NCBI GenBank assembly: GCA_012797715.1
Contig: JAAZOO010000509.1
Coordinates: 1-6,260 of the forward strand
DNA from: Geobacteraceae bacterium
GTDB taxonomy: Bacteria > Desulfobacterota > Desulfuromonadia > Geobacterales > Geobacteraceae
Length of the DNA: 6,260 nt
Direction of reading: 5' to 3'
Shown one piece after another: positions 1 to 5,271 of this stretch. Made by a program: the position numbers and the translations under genes. The notes beneath the pieces are model-generated. The model was given only the letters and a program-made list of their open reading frames with translations. It made no database searches and was not told the DNA's origin. How positions within the stretch are numbered: the stretch's first letter is position 1; each line of letters opens with the position of its first letter.

Positions 1-20
1 AACCCTTTTTAAACAAGGGG

Positions 21-68
21 AAAAAGAAAACCCGTCACCCCGGAGAATGACCCCAGAGAGACGGGTTT
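21..68 (-). terminator. Rho-independent terminator of ssrA
   Basis: On the minus strand the 9-nt arm AAACCCGTC (68-60) is complementary to GACGGGTTT (36-28), and the second arm runs directly into a T-rich stretch, TTCTTTTT. This begins 12 nt after the encoded CCA end of tmRNA, so it should end the ssrA transcript, with the 3' end then trimmed back by exonucleases. The 23-nt loop is long and could fold further. A weaker CCCTT/AAGGG inverted repeat lies beyond it at 3-19 and was not assigned a role. Confidence 0.8.
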
Positions 69-78
69 GTCTTTTCTA

Positions 79-430
<352 letters not shown>

Positions 431-571
431 TTATTTGAAACGCCATTTTCGGTCGATCTCGGTGTCAGCCTCGCCGCTCGTTGTGCGTCGTGGCGCTGCC
501 ACGACTCCGCCTCGCTTCTCTGCTTCCTTGACCTCGACTCGAAACTGTCGTTTCCTTTGCCATATCAGTTG
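431..571 (-). other. smpB-ssrA intergenic region (ssrA leader and probable promoter zone)
   Basis: These 141 nt separate the smpB stop codon from the 5' end of mature tmRNA. They should contain the ssrA promoter and the 5' precursor sequence that RNase P removes. I could not find a convincing sigma-70 pair. CTGACA (468-463) looks like a -35, but the A/T-rich candidates GAAAAT (450-445) and TCAAAT (438-433) sit 12 and 24 nt away. The region also contains a perfect 8-bp hairpin (487-505) and a small gaaac/gtttc inverted repeat (541-554). A 32-codon ATG frame at 563-465 lacks a ribosome-binding site and is not called as a gene. Co-transcription with smpB is possible because no U-tract terminator separates the two. 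Confidence 0.5.
487..505. repeat. Perfect 8-bp inverted repeat with 3-nt loop
   Basis: GTCGTGGC and GCCACGAC flank a 3-nt loop in the smpB-ssrA spacer. No T-run follows on either strand, so this is not an ordinary intrinsic terminator. It could be an RNA processing element in the smpB-ssrA transcript or a protein-binding dyad. The function is unknown. Confidence 0.6.
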
Positions 572-1030
572 TTAGTCCCTGTTCCTCTGCTTCAGCGCCT
601 GAGCCATGTCGCGCTTGTGATCCTTCTGCTTCATGTCCTCGCGCTTGTCGTAGAGCTTCTTCCCCTTGGCCAGTCCCATCTCAACCTTGACCATGCCGTT
701 CTTGAAGTAGAGACGCAGCGGAACCAGCGAGTAGCCCTGTTCGCGAATCTTGCTGAACAGCCTGGTAATCTCCTTCTTGTGAAGGAGAAGCTTGCGCATC
801 CGGTCCGGGTCGTGGTTCTCACGGTTGCCGAAATCGTAGGGCGAGATGTGAAGGTTGTTGAGAAAGGCTTCGCCCCCTTTCACCAAGGCAAAGGAGTCGT
901 TCAGGTTGGCCTTGCCGAGCCGGAGCGATTTCACCTCGGTACCGGTCAGGACCATCCCCGCCTCGAACTTCTCTTCGATGAAGTAGTTGTGATACGCCTT
1001 CTTGTTATTGCAGATTATCTTCTCGCTCAT
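572..1030 (-). CDS. smpB: SsrA-binding protein SmpB
   Basis: SmpB binds the tRNA-like domain of tmRNA, assists its alanylation, and places it in the A site of stalled ribosomes. The 152-residue product has the whole family layout. The N-terminal beta-barrel starts NNKKAYHNYFIEEKFEAG (residues 8-25), followed by the hallmark GTEVKSLR (30-37). The core HISPYDFGNRENHDPDRMRKLLLHKKEI spans residues 61-88, the stretch VPLRLYFKNGMVKVEMGLAKGKKLYDKRE runs to about residue 131, and a basic C-terminal tail inserts in the mRNA channel in known SmpBs. I chose the ATG at 1030 because the family normally begins only a few residues before the NNKKA motif. The frame is open upstream to an ATG at 1078, but those 16 extra residues (MFSLDMSV...) are not family-like. 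There is no clear Shine-Dalgarno before 1030, and a promoter-like pair ends about 9 nt upstream. It ends with TAA, and ssrA follows on the same strand. Confidence 0.97.
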   Translation of the reverse strand: MSEKIICNNKKAYHNYFIEEKFEAGMVLTGTEVKSLRLGKANLNDSFALVKGGEAFLNNLHISPYDFGNRENHDPDRMRKLLLHKKEITRLFSKIREQGYSLVPLRLYFKNGMVKVEMGLAKGKKLYDKREDMKQKDHKRDMAQALKQRNRD

Positions 1031-1038
1031 GTATGCCC

Positions 1039-1068
1039 ATGATAACAAAACGGCCACAGACATGTCCA
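1039..1068 (-). promoter_or_regulatory. Candidate sigma-70 promoter for smpB
   Basis: On the minus strand TGGACA (1068-1063) and TATCAT (1044-1039) each match 5 of 6 consensus bases, with an 18-nt spacer. They lie in the 72-nt gap between the amidohydrolase stop and smpB. The expected transcription start, about 7 nt after the -10, falls near 1032, only a few bases before the smpB ATG at 1030. The -35 overlaps the 8-bp palindrome GACATGTC. This is inference from consensus matching only. Confidence 0.42.
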
Positions 1069-1102
1069 AGGAAAACATGCGCGTGACGGGGAAAAGCCGG
1101 GT

Positions 1103-2350
1103 TTACGCCGCGACCAGGGCCTCACCCCGGACGAAAACCTCTCGGATTCTGCCGTGTTCGATAATATCTTGGCTCAGGTCCCTGCCAGAATGGGAAGGGA
1201 GTTCCACGACCAGGAAGTCTCCCCGTTTCCCCTTTTCCAGGGAGCCAGTCTCTTGTCCCATGCCGATACACTCCGCACCGGAAAGGGTGGACATGCGCAA
1301 CACCTCGGCGTGGGAAAAGTCATCGGGAAACTGCCGCAGCAGGAAACGCGCTTCATCCAGGATCGAAAGGGAATCATTGCTGGCCAGCGAATCCGTACCC
1401 AGCGCCAAGGGTATCCCGGCCCTTTTCAGCCGTCGCACAGGGGCCTTCCCCACATCCAGCTTCTCATTGCTGCGGGGGCAGAGCACGACCGCGACGCCTC
1501 GGGCCTTAAGCAGGTCCACTTCCGATGGGGACACATGGACACAGTGCACGGCGGTTGCCCCCGGCCTGAGGAGGCCGAATCCGTCAAGGTAGCCGGCCGG
1601 TGTCGTGCGGAGCGGCGCAGGCAGATACTCCATCCAGTCGACAAAAGGATACAGTTTTTCGGCGATTGCTCCGGAGGAGTCGAAGAGAAACGAAAGCTCA
1701 TCACGGGATTCGGAGAGGTGCACCGCAAGAGGGAGTGAACGGCGCTCCGCCAGCTCCCTGACCGCCCTGAACAGAGCAGGGGACAGGGTATAGGGGGCGT
1801 GGGGGGAAACGCCGGGCCGGAAAGCCCCATCCCATTCCCGTCTCACGCTTTCGCAAATGGCGGAGAGAACGGTATCGCACCGGTCCGGGGCCTGACCGAT
1901 TGCCTCCAGGTAGATGCGCCCGCCGAGAGGGGAACTCTGGTACAGCGGGAGCAGGGACACATCGGACAGAATTTCTCCCAGCGCCGTTGTTCCGGACTCC
2001 AGGGAGATGCGGATTCCCTCAAGGACCGATTGCTCCACTTCCCGGCGGGTAAGGGCCCGGCGAATCTTGATGACCTGAATGATCCAGTCGATATAGGTTC
2101 TCGGAGAATAATCGATTCCCTTTCGAATCTTCCAGGAGGGGAAGTGCGTCAGCTCCAGATGGCTGTGTGCATTCACCAGGCCCGGAATGATGGCGCATCC
2201 GGGGTACTCCGTTACCGGTCCGTCATGGAGCGCGGTAATGTGTTCACGCGTGCCCATGTCCGCAATCCTGCCGTTCTCGACGGCAATCGCTCCGCCTTCA
2301 AGGGACGGAGAGGAGACGGGATACAGATGAGATGCAGCGTAAATCTTCAT
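1103..2350 (-). CDS. COG0402 amidohydrolase, possible aminodeoxyfutalosine deaminase
   Basis: This is a 415-residue zinc or iron hydrolase of the amidohydrolase superfamily, most likely a cytosolic aminohydrolase acting on a purine-type substrate. A small N-terminal beta-sandwich (about 1-55) leads into the barrel at PGLVNAHSHLELTHF. The metal-ligand set is complete: H62 and H64 (HSH), H211 with the catalytic-type E214 (VHLSES), H272 (HCVHVS) and D320 (LGTDSLASND). SPHAPYT is at residues 182-188, and the C-terminal GKRGDFLVVE strand closes the sandwich. The HSHLELT signature differs from the HTHxPMTLLR type I associate with MTA/SAH deaminases and is closer to the aminodeoxyfutalosine deaminases of menaquinone synthesis; this substrate is a suggestion only. 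I chose the ATG at 2350 because MKIYAASHLYPV begins the sandwich. The frame remains open to a GTG at 2398 and beyond, and the ribosome-binding site is weak for either start. The gene follows panD on the same strand and ends with TAA. Confidence 0.88.
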   Translation of the reverse strand: MKIYAASHLYPVSSPSLEGGAIAVENGRIADMGTREHITALHDGPVTEYPGCAIIPGLVNAHSHLELTHFPSWKIRKGIDYSPRTYIDWIIQVIKIRRALTRREVEQSVLEGIRISLESGTTALGEILSDVSLLPLYQSSPLGGRIYLEAIGQAPDRCDTVLSAICESVRREWDGAFRPGVSPHAPYTLSPALFRAVRELAERRSLPLAVHLSESRDELSFLFDSSGAIAEKLYPFVDWMEYLPAPLRTTPAGYLDGFGLLRPGATAVHCVHVSPSEVDLLKARGVAVVLCPRSNEKLDVGKAPVRRLKRAGIPLALGTDSLASNDSLSILDEARFLLRQFPDDFSHAEVLRMSTLSGAECIGMGQETGSLEKGKRGDFLVVELPSHSGRDLSQDIIEHGRIREVFVRGEALVAA

Positions 2351-2405
2351 GGGAGAGTCCAGGCCGGCAGTTCCGCGTGATTTTTCTTCAGACCGCACCT
2401 GAGTA

Positions 2406-2433
2406 TTTGTACCAGAGAATGCCTCAAAATCAA
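2406..2433 (-). promoter_or_regulatory. Weak candidate promoter for the amidohydrolase gene
   Basis: TTGATT (2433-2428) and TACAAA (2411-2406), each 4 of 6 to consensus, are 16 nt apart on the minus strand in the gap between panD and the amidohydrolase. The predicted start near 2399 would give a leader of about 50 nt before the ATG at 2350. The match is weak, and simple readthrough from the pan operon would also serve. Confidence 0.22.
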
Positions 2434-2473
2434 CCGAGGAACCCGCGGAAAGGGAACGGATCTCGGACCTCGG
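2434..2473 (-). repeat. Inverted repeat directly after the panD stop codon
   Basis: CCGAGG (2473-2468) begins at the first base after the panD TAG and is complementary to CCTCGG (2439-2434), with a 28-nt loop. The following sequence, TTGATTTTGAG, is only mildly T-rich, so it is at best a poor terminator or an RNA-stability stem at the end of panBCD. Confidence 0.35.
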
Positions 2474-2872
2474 CTACCAGGAAACCGTGCGCAGATTGGC
2501 CTGCCCCCCCTTCTCCTTCCGCGAGGGCGTCATCCTGTTCCTTTCGTCGACGAAAACGAGCTTTGGCTCGTGCCGGCGAGCCTCCTGCTCATCAAGGGAG
2601 ACGAAACTGGCAATAATTACCAGGTCGCCCGGCGCAACCAGCCGGGCTGCGGCGCCGTTCACGCAGACGACCCCGGAGCCCCTTTGCCCCTCAATGGCAT
2701 AGGTTTCTAGCCGATTTCCGTTCGTTACGTCCCAGATGCAGACCGCCTCATAGGGGAGTATGTCGGCGGCATCCATCAGGTCCCTGTCGATGGTCACGCT
2801 TCCCTCGTACTGCAAGTCAGCCCCGGTCAGAGTTGCCCGGTGGATCTTGCTCTTCAGCATTTTTCTTTCCAT
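2474..2872 (-). CDS. panD: Aspartate 1-decarboxylase (PanD)
   Basis: PanD decarboxylates L-aspartate to beta-alanine, the amine partner that PanC joins to pantoate. It is a pyruvoyl enzyme made as a zymogen and self-cleaved between Gly24 and Ser25. In this 132-residue product YEGS (22-25) gives exactly that G24-S25 site, and the residues used in the E. coli enzyme are all present at the same numbers: K9, H11, Y22, R54, T57, Y58 and N72 (VNGAAA). I chose the ATG at 2872 because MERKMLKSKIHR aligns residue by residue with the E. coli start and because GGAAGGGG precedes it with about 6 nt spacing; an internal ATG at 2860 has a poorer site. The start lies 19 nt inside the end of panC, indicating translational coupling. 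The tail after residue 112 is basic and slightly longer than in E. coli. It ends with TAG. Confidence 0.97.
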   Translation of the reverse strand: MERKMLKSKIHRATLTGADLQYEGSVTIDRDLMDAADILPYEAVCIWDVTNGNRLETYAIEGQRGSGVVCVNGAAARLVAPGDLVIIASFVSLDEQEARRHEPKLVFVDERNRMTPSRKEKGGQANLRTVSW

Positions 2873-3732
2873 GTAATACCCCTTCCCACAATGACATTGT
2901 CAATCAGCCTGGTCGTGCCGATGCGCACGGCCACTGCCAGGAGCGTATGATCGTCCGCAACTTCCCGTTCTTCCAGACTTTCGCCGTCGCGGAACTCGAC
3001 ATAGTCGACACGCGCATCGGGCTCCCTTTCCAGAATCCCCAAAACCTCTTCACGCAGTGCGGCCACAGACACCACACCCGAACGATACAGGGTTGAAGCG
3101 GAGTACAGGGCGCGGGAGAGGCAGAGGGCGCTCTGCCTCTCCGCCGAGGAGAGGTAACTGTTGCGGGAGCTCATGGCAAGGCCATCCGGCTCGCGAACCG
3201 TCGGCATACCCACTATCTCCACTTCCATGTTCAGGTCAGCCACCATACGGCGGATTACCGTCAGCTGCTGGTAATCCTTTTCTCCGAAAAAGGCGAAGGA
3301 GGGCTTGACGATGTTGAAAAGCTTGGCGACAACCGTGGTGACGCCCCGGAAATGGCCCGGACGGGAGGCTCCGCAGAGGGGGAGAGAAACCGTCTCAACG
3401 TTCACCCACGTCTGAAACCCGGCCGGATACATCTCCCGCGCCGGGGGCGCAAAGATGATGTCCACACCGCAGTCCCGGGCGATCCTTCTGTCCCGGCCCA
3501 GGTCGCGGGGGTATGACTCGAAATCTTCTCCCACGCCGAACTGGGTGGGGTTCACAAAAATGCTCAGCACCAGCAGATCTCCCCGCCTTCTTCCTTCCCG
3601 CATCAGGGAGGCATGCCCTTCGTGGAGAAAACCCATGGTGGGGACGAAAGAAATTGTAGCGCCTTCCGCACGCGCCGCGGCCGCCCTTTCCTTCATCTCA
3701 CGTACGGAGGTTATGATGAACGGTTCAGACAA
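2854..3732 (-). CDS. panC: Pantoate-beta-alanine ligase (pantothenate synthetase)
   Basis: PanC joins pantoate and beta-alanine in an ATP-dependent reaction through a pantoyl-adenylate, giving pantothenate in the cytosol. The 292-residue product is of usual length. It has the nucleotide-binding PTMGFLHEGH (31-40, with the HIGH-like HEGH), LSIFVNPTQF (56-65), RPGHFRGV (124-131), FGEKDYQQ (149-156) and the KMSKS-like EPDGLAMSSRN (181-191), followed by the smaller C-terminal lid domain. The start is a TTG at 3732: GAGGAG lies 7 nt upstream, the next methionine is residue 13 and too far in, and the resulting N-terminus fits the family. The start overlaps the end of panB by 8 nt, and the panC end overlaps panD, so the three pan genes are one translationally coupled unit. 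It ends with TGA. Confidence 0.97.
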   Translation of the reverse strand: MSEPFIITSVREMKERAAAARAEGATISFVPTMGFLHEGHASLMREGRRRGDLLVLSIFVNPTQFGVGEDFESYPRDLGRDRRIARDCGVDIIFAPPAREMYPAGFQTWVNVETVSLPLCGASRPGHFRGVTTVVAKLFNIVKPSFAFFGEKDYQQLTVIRRMVADLNMEVEIVGMPTVREPDGLAMSSRNSYLSSAERQSALCLSRALYSASTLYRSGVVSVAALREEVLGILEREPDARVDYVEFRDGESLEEREVADDHTLLAVAVRIGTTRLIDNVIVGRGITWKEKC

Positions 3733-4528
3733 ACGAATGCTCCTCGGTGGGAAATTTCCCCTCCTTCACCTCGCTGGAGAAACGGGCGGCAGCGGCGGAG
3801 ATGACGGACTTCACGTCGGCGTACTGCCTGACGAACTTGGGTGAATACTTCTCGCACAGGCCGAGGATATCGTGGATGACCAGGACTTGGCCGTCGCAGA
3901 ACGGTCCTGCGCCGATGCCGATGGTCGGGATATCCAGCTCTCCGGTTATCCGCCGGGCCAGCGAAAGGGGGATTCCCTCCAGGACAACGGCAAAGGCCCC
4001 TGCCTCCTGCACTGCGACAGCGTCGGCAAGCAATTTCTCCCCTGCGCTTTCCGTTTTCCCCTGCACCTTGTATCCGCCCATGCGGTGAATCGACTGGGGT
4101 GTCAGGCCGATGTGGGCCATAACGGGTATATCCATATCAACCAGTGCCCGGATACTGTCCACAACGTTTACGCCCCCCTCCATCTTCACCGCTTCCGCTC
4201 CGCCGTCCTTGATGAGCCTGCCGGCGTTCTCACGGGCATCACGGAGATCGACCTGATAGGAGAGAAAGGGGAGGTCCGCCACCAGGAGCGCCTGCGGTTT
4301 CGCACGCGCAACCGCCCGGGTATGGTACAGCATCTCCTCCATGGTGACCGGAAGAGTCGTATCGTACCCGGACACGACAACACCCACGGAATCGCCGACG
4401 AGCAGGATGTCGATACCGCACCCATCGAGAATTCTTGCGGTCGGGTAGTCGTAGCAGGTAAGCATGGAGATTTTTTCTCCCGCCTGCTTCATCGTGCGGA
4501 TATCGAGAATGGTCTTCTTGCGTTTCAA
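3725..4528 (-). CDS. panB: 3-methyl-2-oxobutanoate hydroxymethyltransferase (ketopantoate synthase)
   Basis: PanB transfers a hydroxymethyl group from 5,10-methylene-tetrahydrofolate to 2-oxoisovalerate to make ketopantoate, the first committed step of pantothenate synthesis. The 267-residue TIM-barrel product has the family motifs LLVGDSVG (42-49, D46), VADLPF (83-88, D85), VKMEGG (114-119, K115 and E117), AHIGLTPQS (138-146), GGYKVQG (151-157), VLEGIP (182-187, catalytic-type E184), IGIGAG (203-208) and the C-terminal EEHSF. The Mg-binding set D46, D85 and E117 corresponds to that of the E. coli enzyme. I chose the TTG at 4528 because a perfect GGAGGTGA (4543-4536) sits 7 nt before it; the GTG at 4549 would put the Shine-Dalgarno inside the gene. 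A strong intrinsic terminator ends just upstream. No ketopantoate reductase gene is visible in the window, so the second step must be encoded elsewhere. Confidence 0.97.
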   Translation of the reverse strand: MKRKKTILDIRTMKQAGEKISMLTCYDYPTARILDGCGIDILLVGDSVGVVVSGYDTTLPVTMEEMLYHTRAVARAKPQALLVADLPFLSYQVDLRDARENAGRLIKDGGAEAVKMEGGVNVVDSIRALVDMDIPVMAHIGLTPQSIHRMGGYKVQGKTESAGEKLLADAVAVQEAGAFAVVLEGIPLSLARRITGELDIPTIGIGAGPFCDGQVLVIHDILGLCEKYSPKFVRQYADVKSVISAAAARFSSEVKEGKFPTEEHSFV

Positions 4529-4535
4529 GGTACTC

Positions 4536-4543
4536 TCACCTCC
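4536..4543 (-). promoter_or_regulatory. Shine-Dalgarno that fixes the panB TTG start
   Basis: GGAGGTGA is a full complement to the 16S rRNA 3' end and lies 7 nt before the TTG at 4528. It is the best ribosome-binding site in the window and the reason for preferring a TTG over the upstream in-frame GTG. Only 6 nt separate it from the T-run of the terminator at 4550-4583. Confidence 0.85.
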
Positions 4544-4549
4544 ACCCAC

Positions 4550-4583
4550 AAAAAAACGCCCTCCCGGATAGGGGGCGTTTTTG
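4550..4583 (-). terminator. Strong intrinsic terminator or attenuator immediately before panB
   Basis: On the minus strand AAAAACGCCCCC (4582-4571) and GGGAGGGCGTTTTT (4565-4552) form a G/C-rich stem with a short loop, followed by an unbroken run of seven T (4556-4550). It also reads as a terminator on the plus strand because of the A/T flanks. Only about 20 nt lie between its end and the panB start, so any panB transcript must begin upstream of it or within it. It may end the chemoreceptor transcript, attenuate panBCD, or do both. Confidence 0.82.
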
Positions 4584-4592
4584 CATATCGAA

Positions 4593-4636
4593 ACGGGAGG
4601 GAAAGTTCCCGCGTCAGATCGGCTATCGCCTCCCGT
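4593..4636 (-). repeat. 8-bp inverted repeat upstream of the panB terminator
   Basis: ACGGGAGG (4636-4629) and CCTCCCGT (4600-4593) are perfectly complementary with a 28-nt loop. The C-rich arm, extended by one base to CCCTCCCG (4601-4594), is also perfectly complementary over 8 nt to CGGGAGGG in the terminator 3' arm (4566-4559), so the two pairings exclude one another. Confidence 0.6.
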
Positions 4637-4723
4637 CCCGGTTCAATGGTGAATCCAGGCGGTATGGGAATCTGCTGCTGCAAGACATGCATAAAGGCCG
4701 CAGCGGCGGATCTTCTGCATGCC

Positions 4724-4736
4724 GGTACTTTGTACC
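4724..4736. repeat. Short dyad GGTAC-TTT-GTACC
   Basis: This is a perfect 5-bp inverted repeat with a 3-nt centre, in the distal part of the panB leader. It could be an operator half-site pair or chance. Confidence 0.35.
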
Positions 4737-4766
4737 ACATCAGGGGGCAAAAGACCAGCGGATTTT

Positions 4767-4781
4767 AGGGGGAAACCCCCT
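4767..4781. repeat. G/C hairpin at the chemoreceptor stop codon
   Basis: AGGGGGTTTCCCCCT on the minus strand is a perfect 6-bp inverted repeat with a 3-nt loop that reaches into the TAA stop codon. AAAATCCGC follows rather than a T-run, so it is not a standard terminator; it may only protect the 3' end or reflect the KGVSP codons. Confidence 0.4.
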
Positions 4782-5268
4782 TCATAATCTCCAGTTCCTC
4801 AACTACCGCGCTGCTCTGCTTTCTGCGCAGCTCCATGGTGGCGAACATTTCCTCGCTCGTTTTCATGTGGGAATCGACGGATGCCTCGATTTCGGATCCG
4901 TCACGCTGCTGGGCTTCAGTGGCCCGCACCACATTGACCGCCATGCTCTTGATGGATTCTATCGATCTGAGAATGTTTTTCGTTGCCTCGGATTGTTCCT
5001 TTGAAGCGTTGTAAATCTGGGATGCCATGGCGCTGACATCTTCGATGGACTGGGTAACGAGCTTGACACCCTGAACCTGCTCGGCGGTCGCCGTCTTGAT
5101 CTGCTCGGTCATGTCCATGGAACGAACGGCGCTTTCGTTGATGATCCTCAGGGTTTCTCCCGTTTCGTGACCGATCTCCACACCCTTTTGCACCAGCTCC
5201 TTGGAAAAGGTTATATTCCTGGCCGCAGTATCGGAATCGGTCAGGATATAGGAGATAATCACTTCAAT

Positions 5269-5271
5269 CTA
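5269..5271 (-). other. In-frame amber (TAG) codon in the chemoreceptor
   Basis: Reading ATC ACG GGC TAG ATT GAA GTG, this is the only stop between the right edge and 4767 in this frame. No frame change is needed: the two open pieces are exactly in register. The base change needed to restore Glu or Lys is a single first-position substitution. Confidence 0.9.

Larger units (their letters stand above)
4584..4764 (-). promoter_or_regulatory. panB upstream leader, possible attenuator or riboswitch region
   Basis: These 181 nt between the chemoreceptor stop and the terminator contain no recognisable gene. From 5' to 3' on the minus strand they hold GGTACAAAGTACC (4736-4724, a 5-bp dyad), a 25-codon ATG frame (4720-4643) without a ribosome-binding site, and a hairpin ACGGGAGG/CCTCCCGT (4636-4629 and 4600-4593). 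An inner GGGAA/TTCCC dyad at 4599-4610 competes with that hairpin. CGGGAGG of this hairpin recurs in the 3' arm of the terminator, so the hairpin's C-rich arm can pair with either. I found no convincing sigma-70 or sigma-54 promoter and recognised no known riboswitch aptamer or T-box. A 71-codon frame covering 4740-4525 reads through the terminator and matches no family I know. Confidence 0.45.

Noticed and set aside
465..563. 32-codon minus-strand frame between smpB and ssrA (MAKETTVSS...)
   Set aside because: No ribosome-binding site, a low-complexity Arg/Ser-rich product, and it runs through the 8-bp hairpin; more likely non-coding leader.
557..1042. Plus-strand 161-codon frame opposite smpB, with a Leu/Val-rich start
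   Set aside because: The apparent hydrophobic N-terminus is the reverse complement of the Lys/Arg/Gln-rich SmpB tail. There is no ribosome site and no family match.
4529..4560. T-box-like GGGTGG just after the T-run before panB
   Set aside because: The conserved T-box sequence context is absent and the motif lies after the terminator rather than before it; it is part of the purine-rich ribosome site.
4525..4740. Minus-strand 71-codon frame whose TGA overlaps the panB TTG (TTGA)
   Set aside because: The TTGA overlap looks like coupling, but the last third of the product is a translation of the terminator hairpin. There is no Shine-Dalgarno at its start and the protein is unrecognisable.
3872..4768. 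Long plus-strand open frame (298 codons) opposite panB
   Set aside because: It lies antisense to a clear PanB coding sequence, its product has no recognisable domain, and such long mirror frames are common in G/C-rich genes.
4765..5262. The downstream chemoreceptor piece as an independent gene starting at GTG 5262
   Set aside because: It would begin in the middle of an MCP coiled coil, has no ribosome site, and is exactly in frame with the upstream piece across one TAG.
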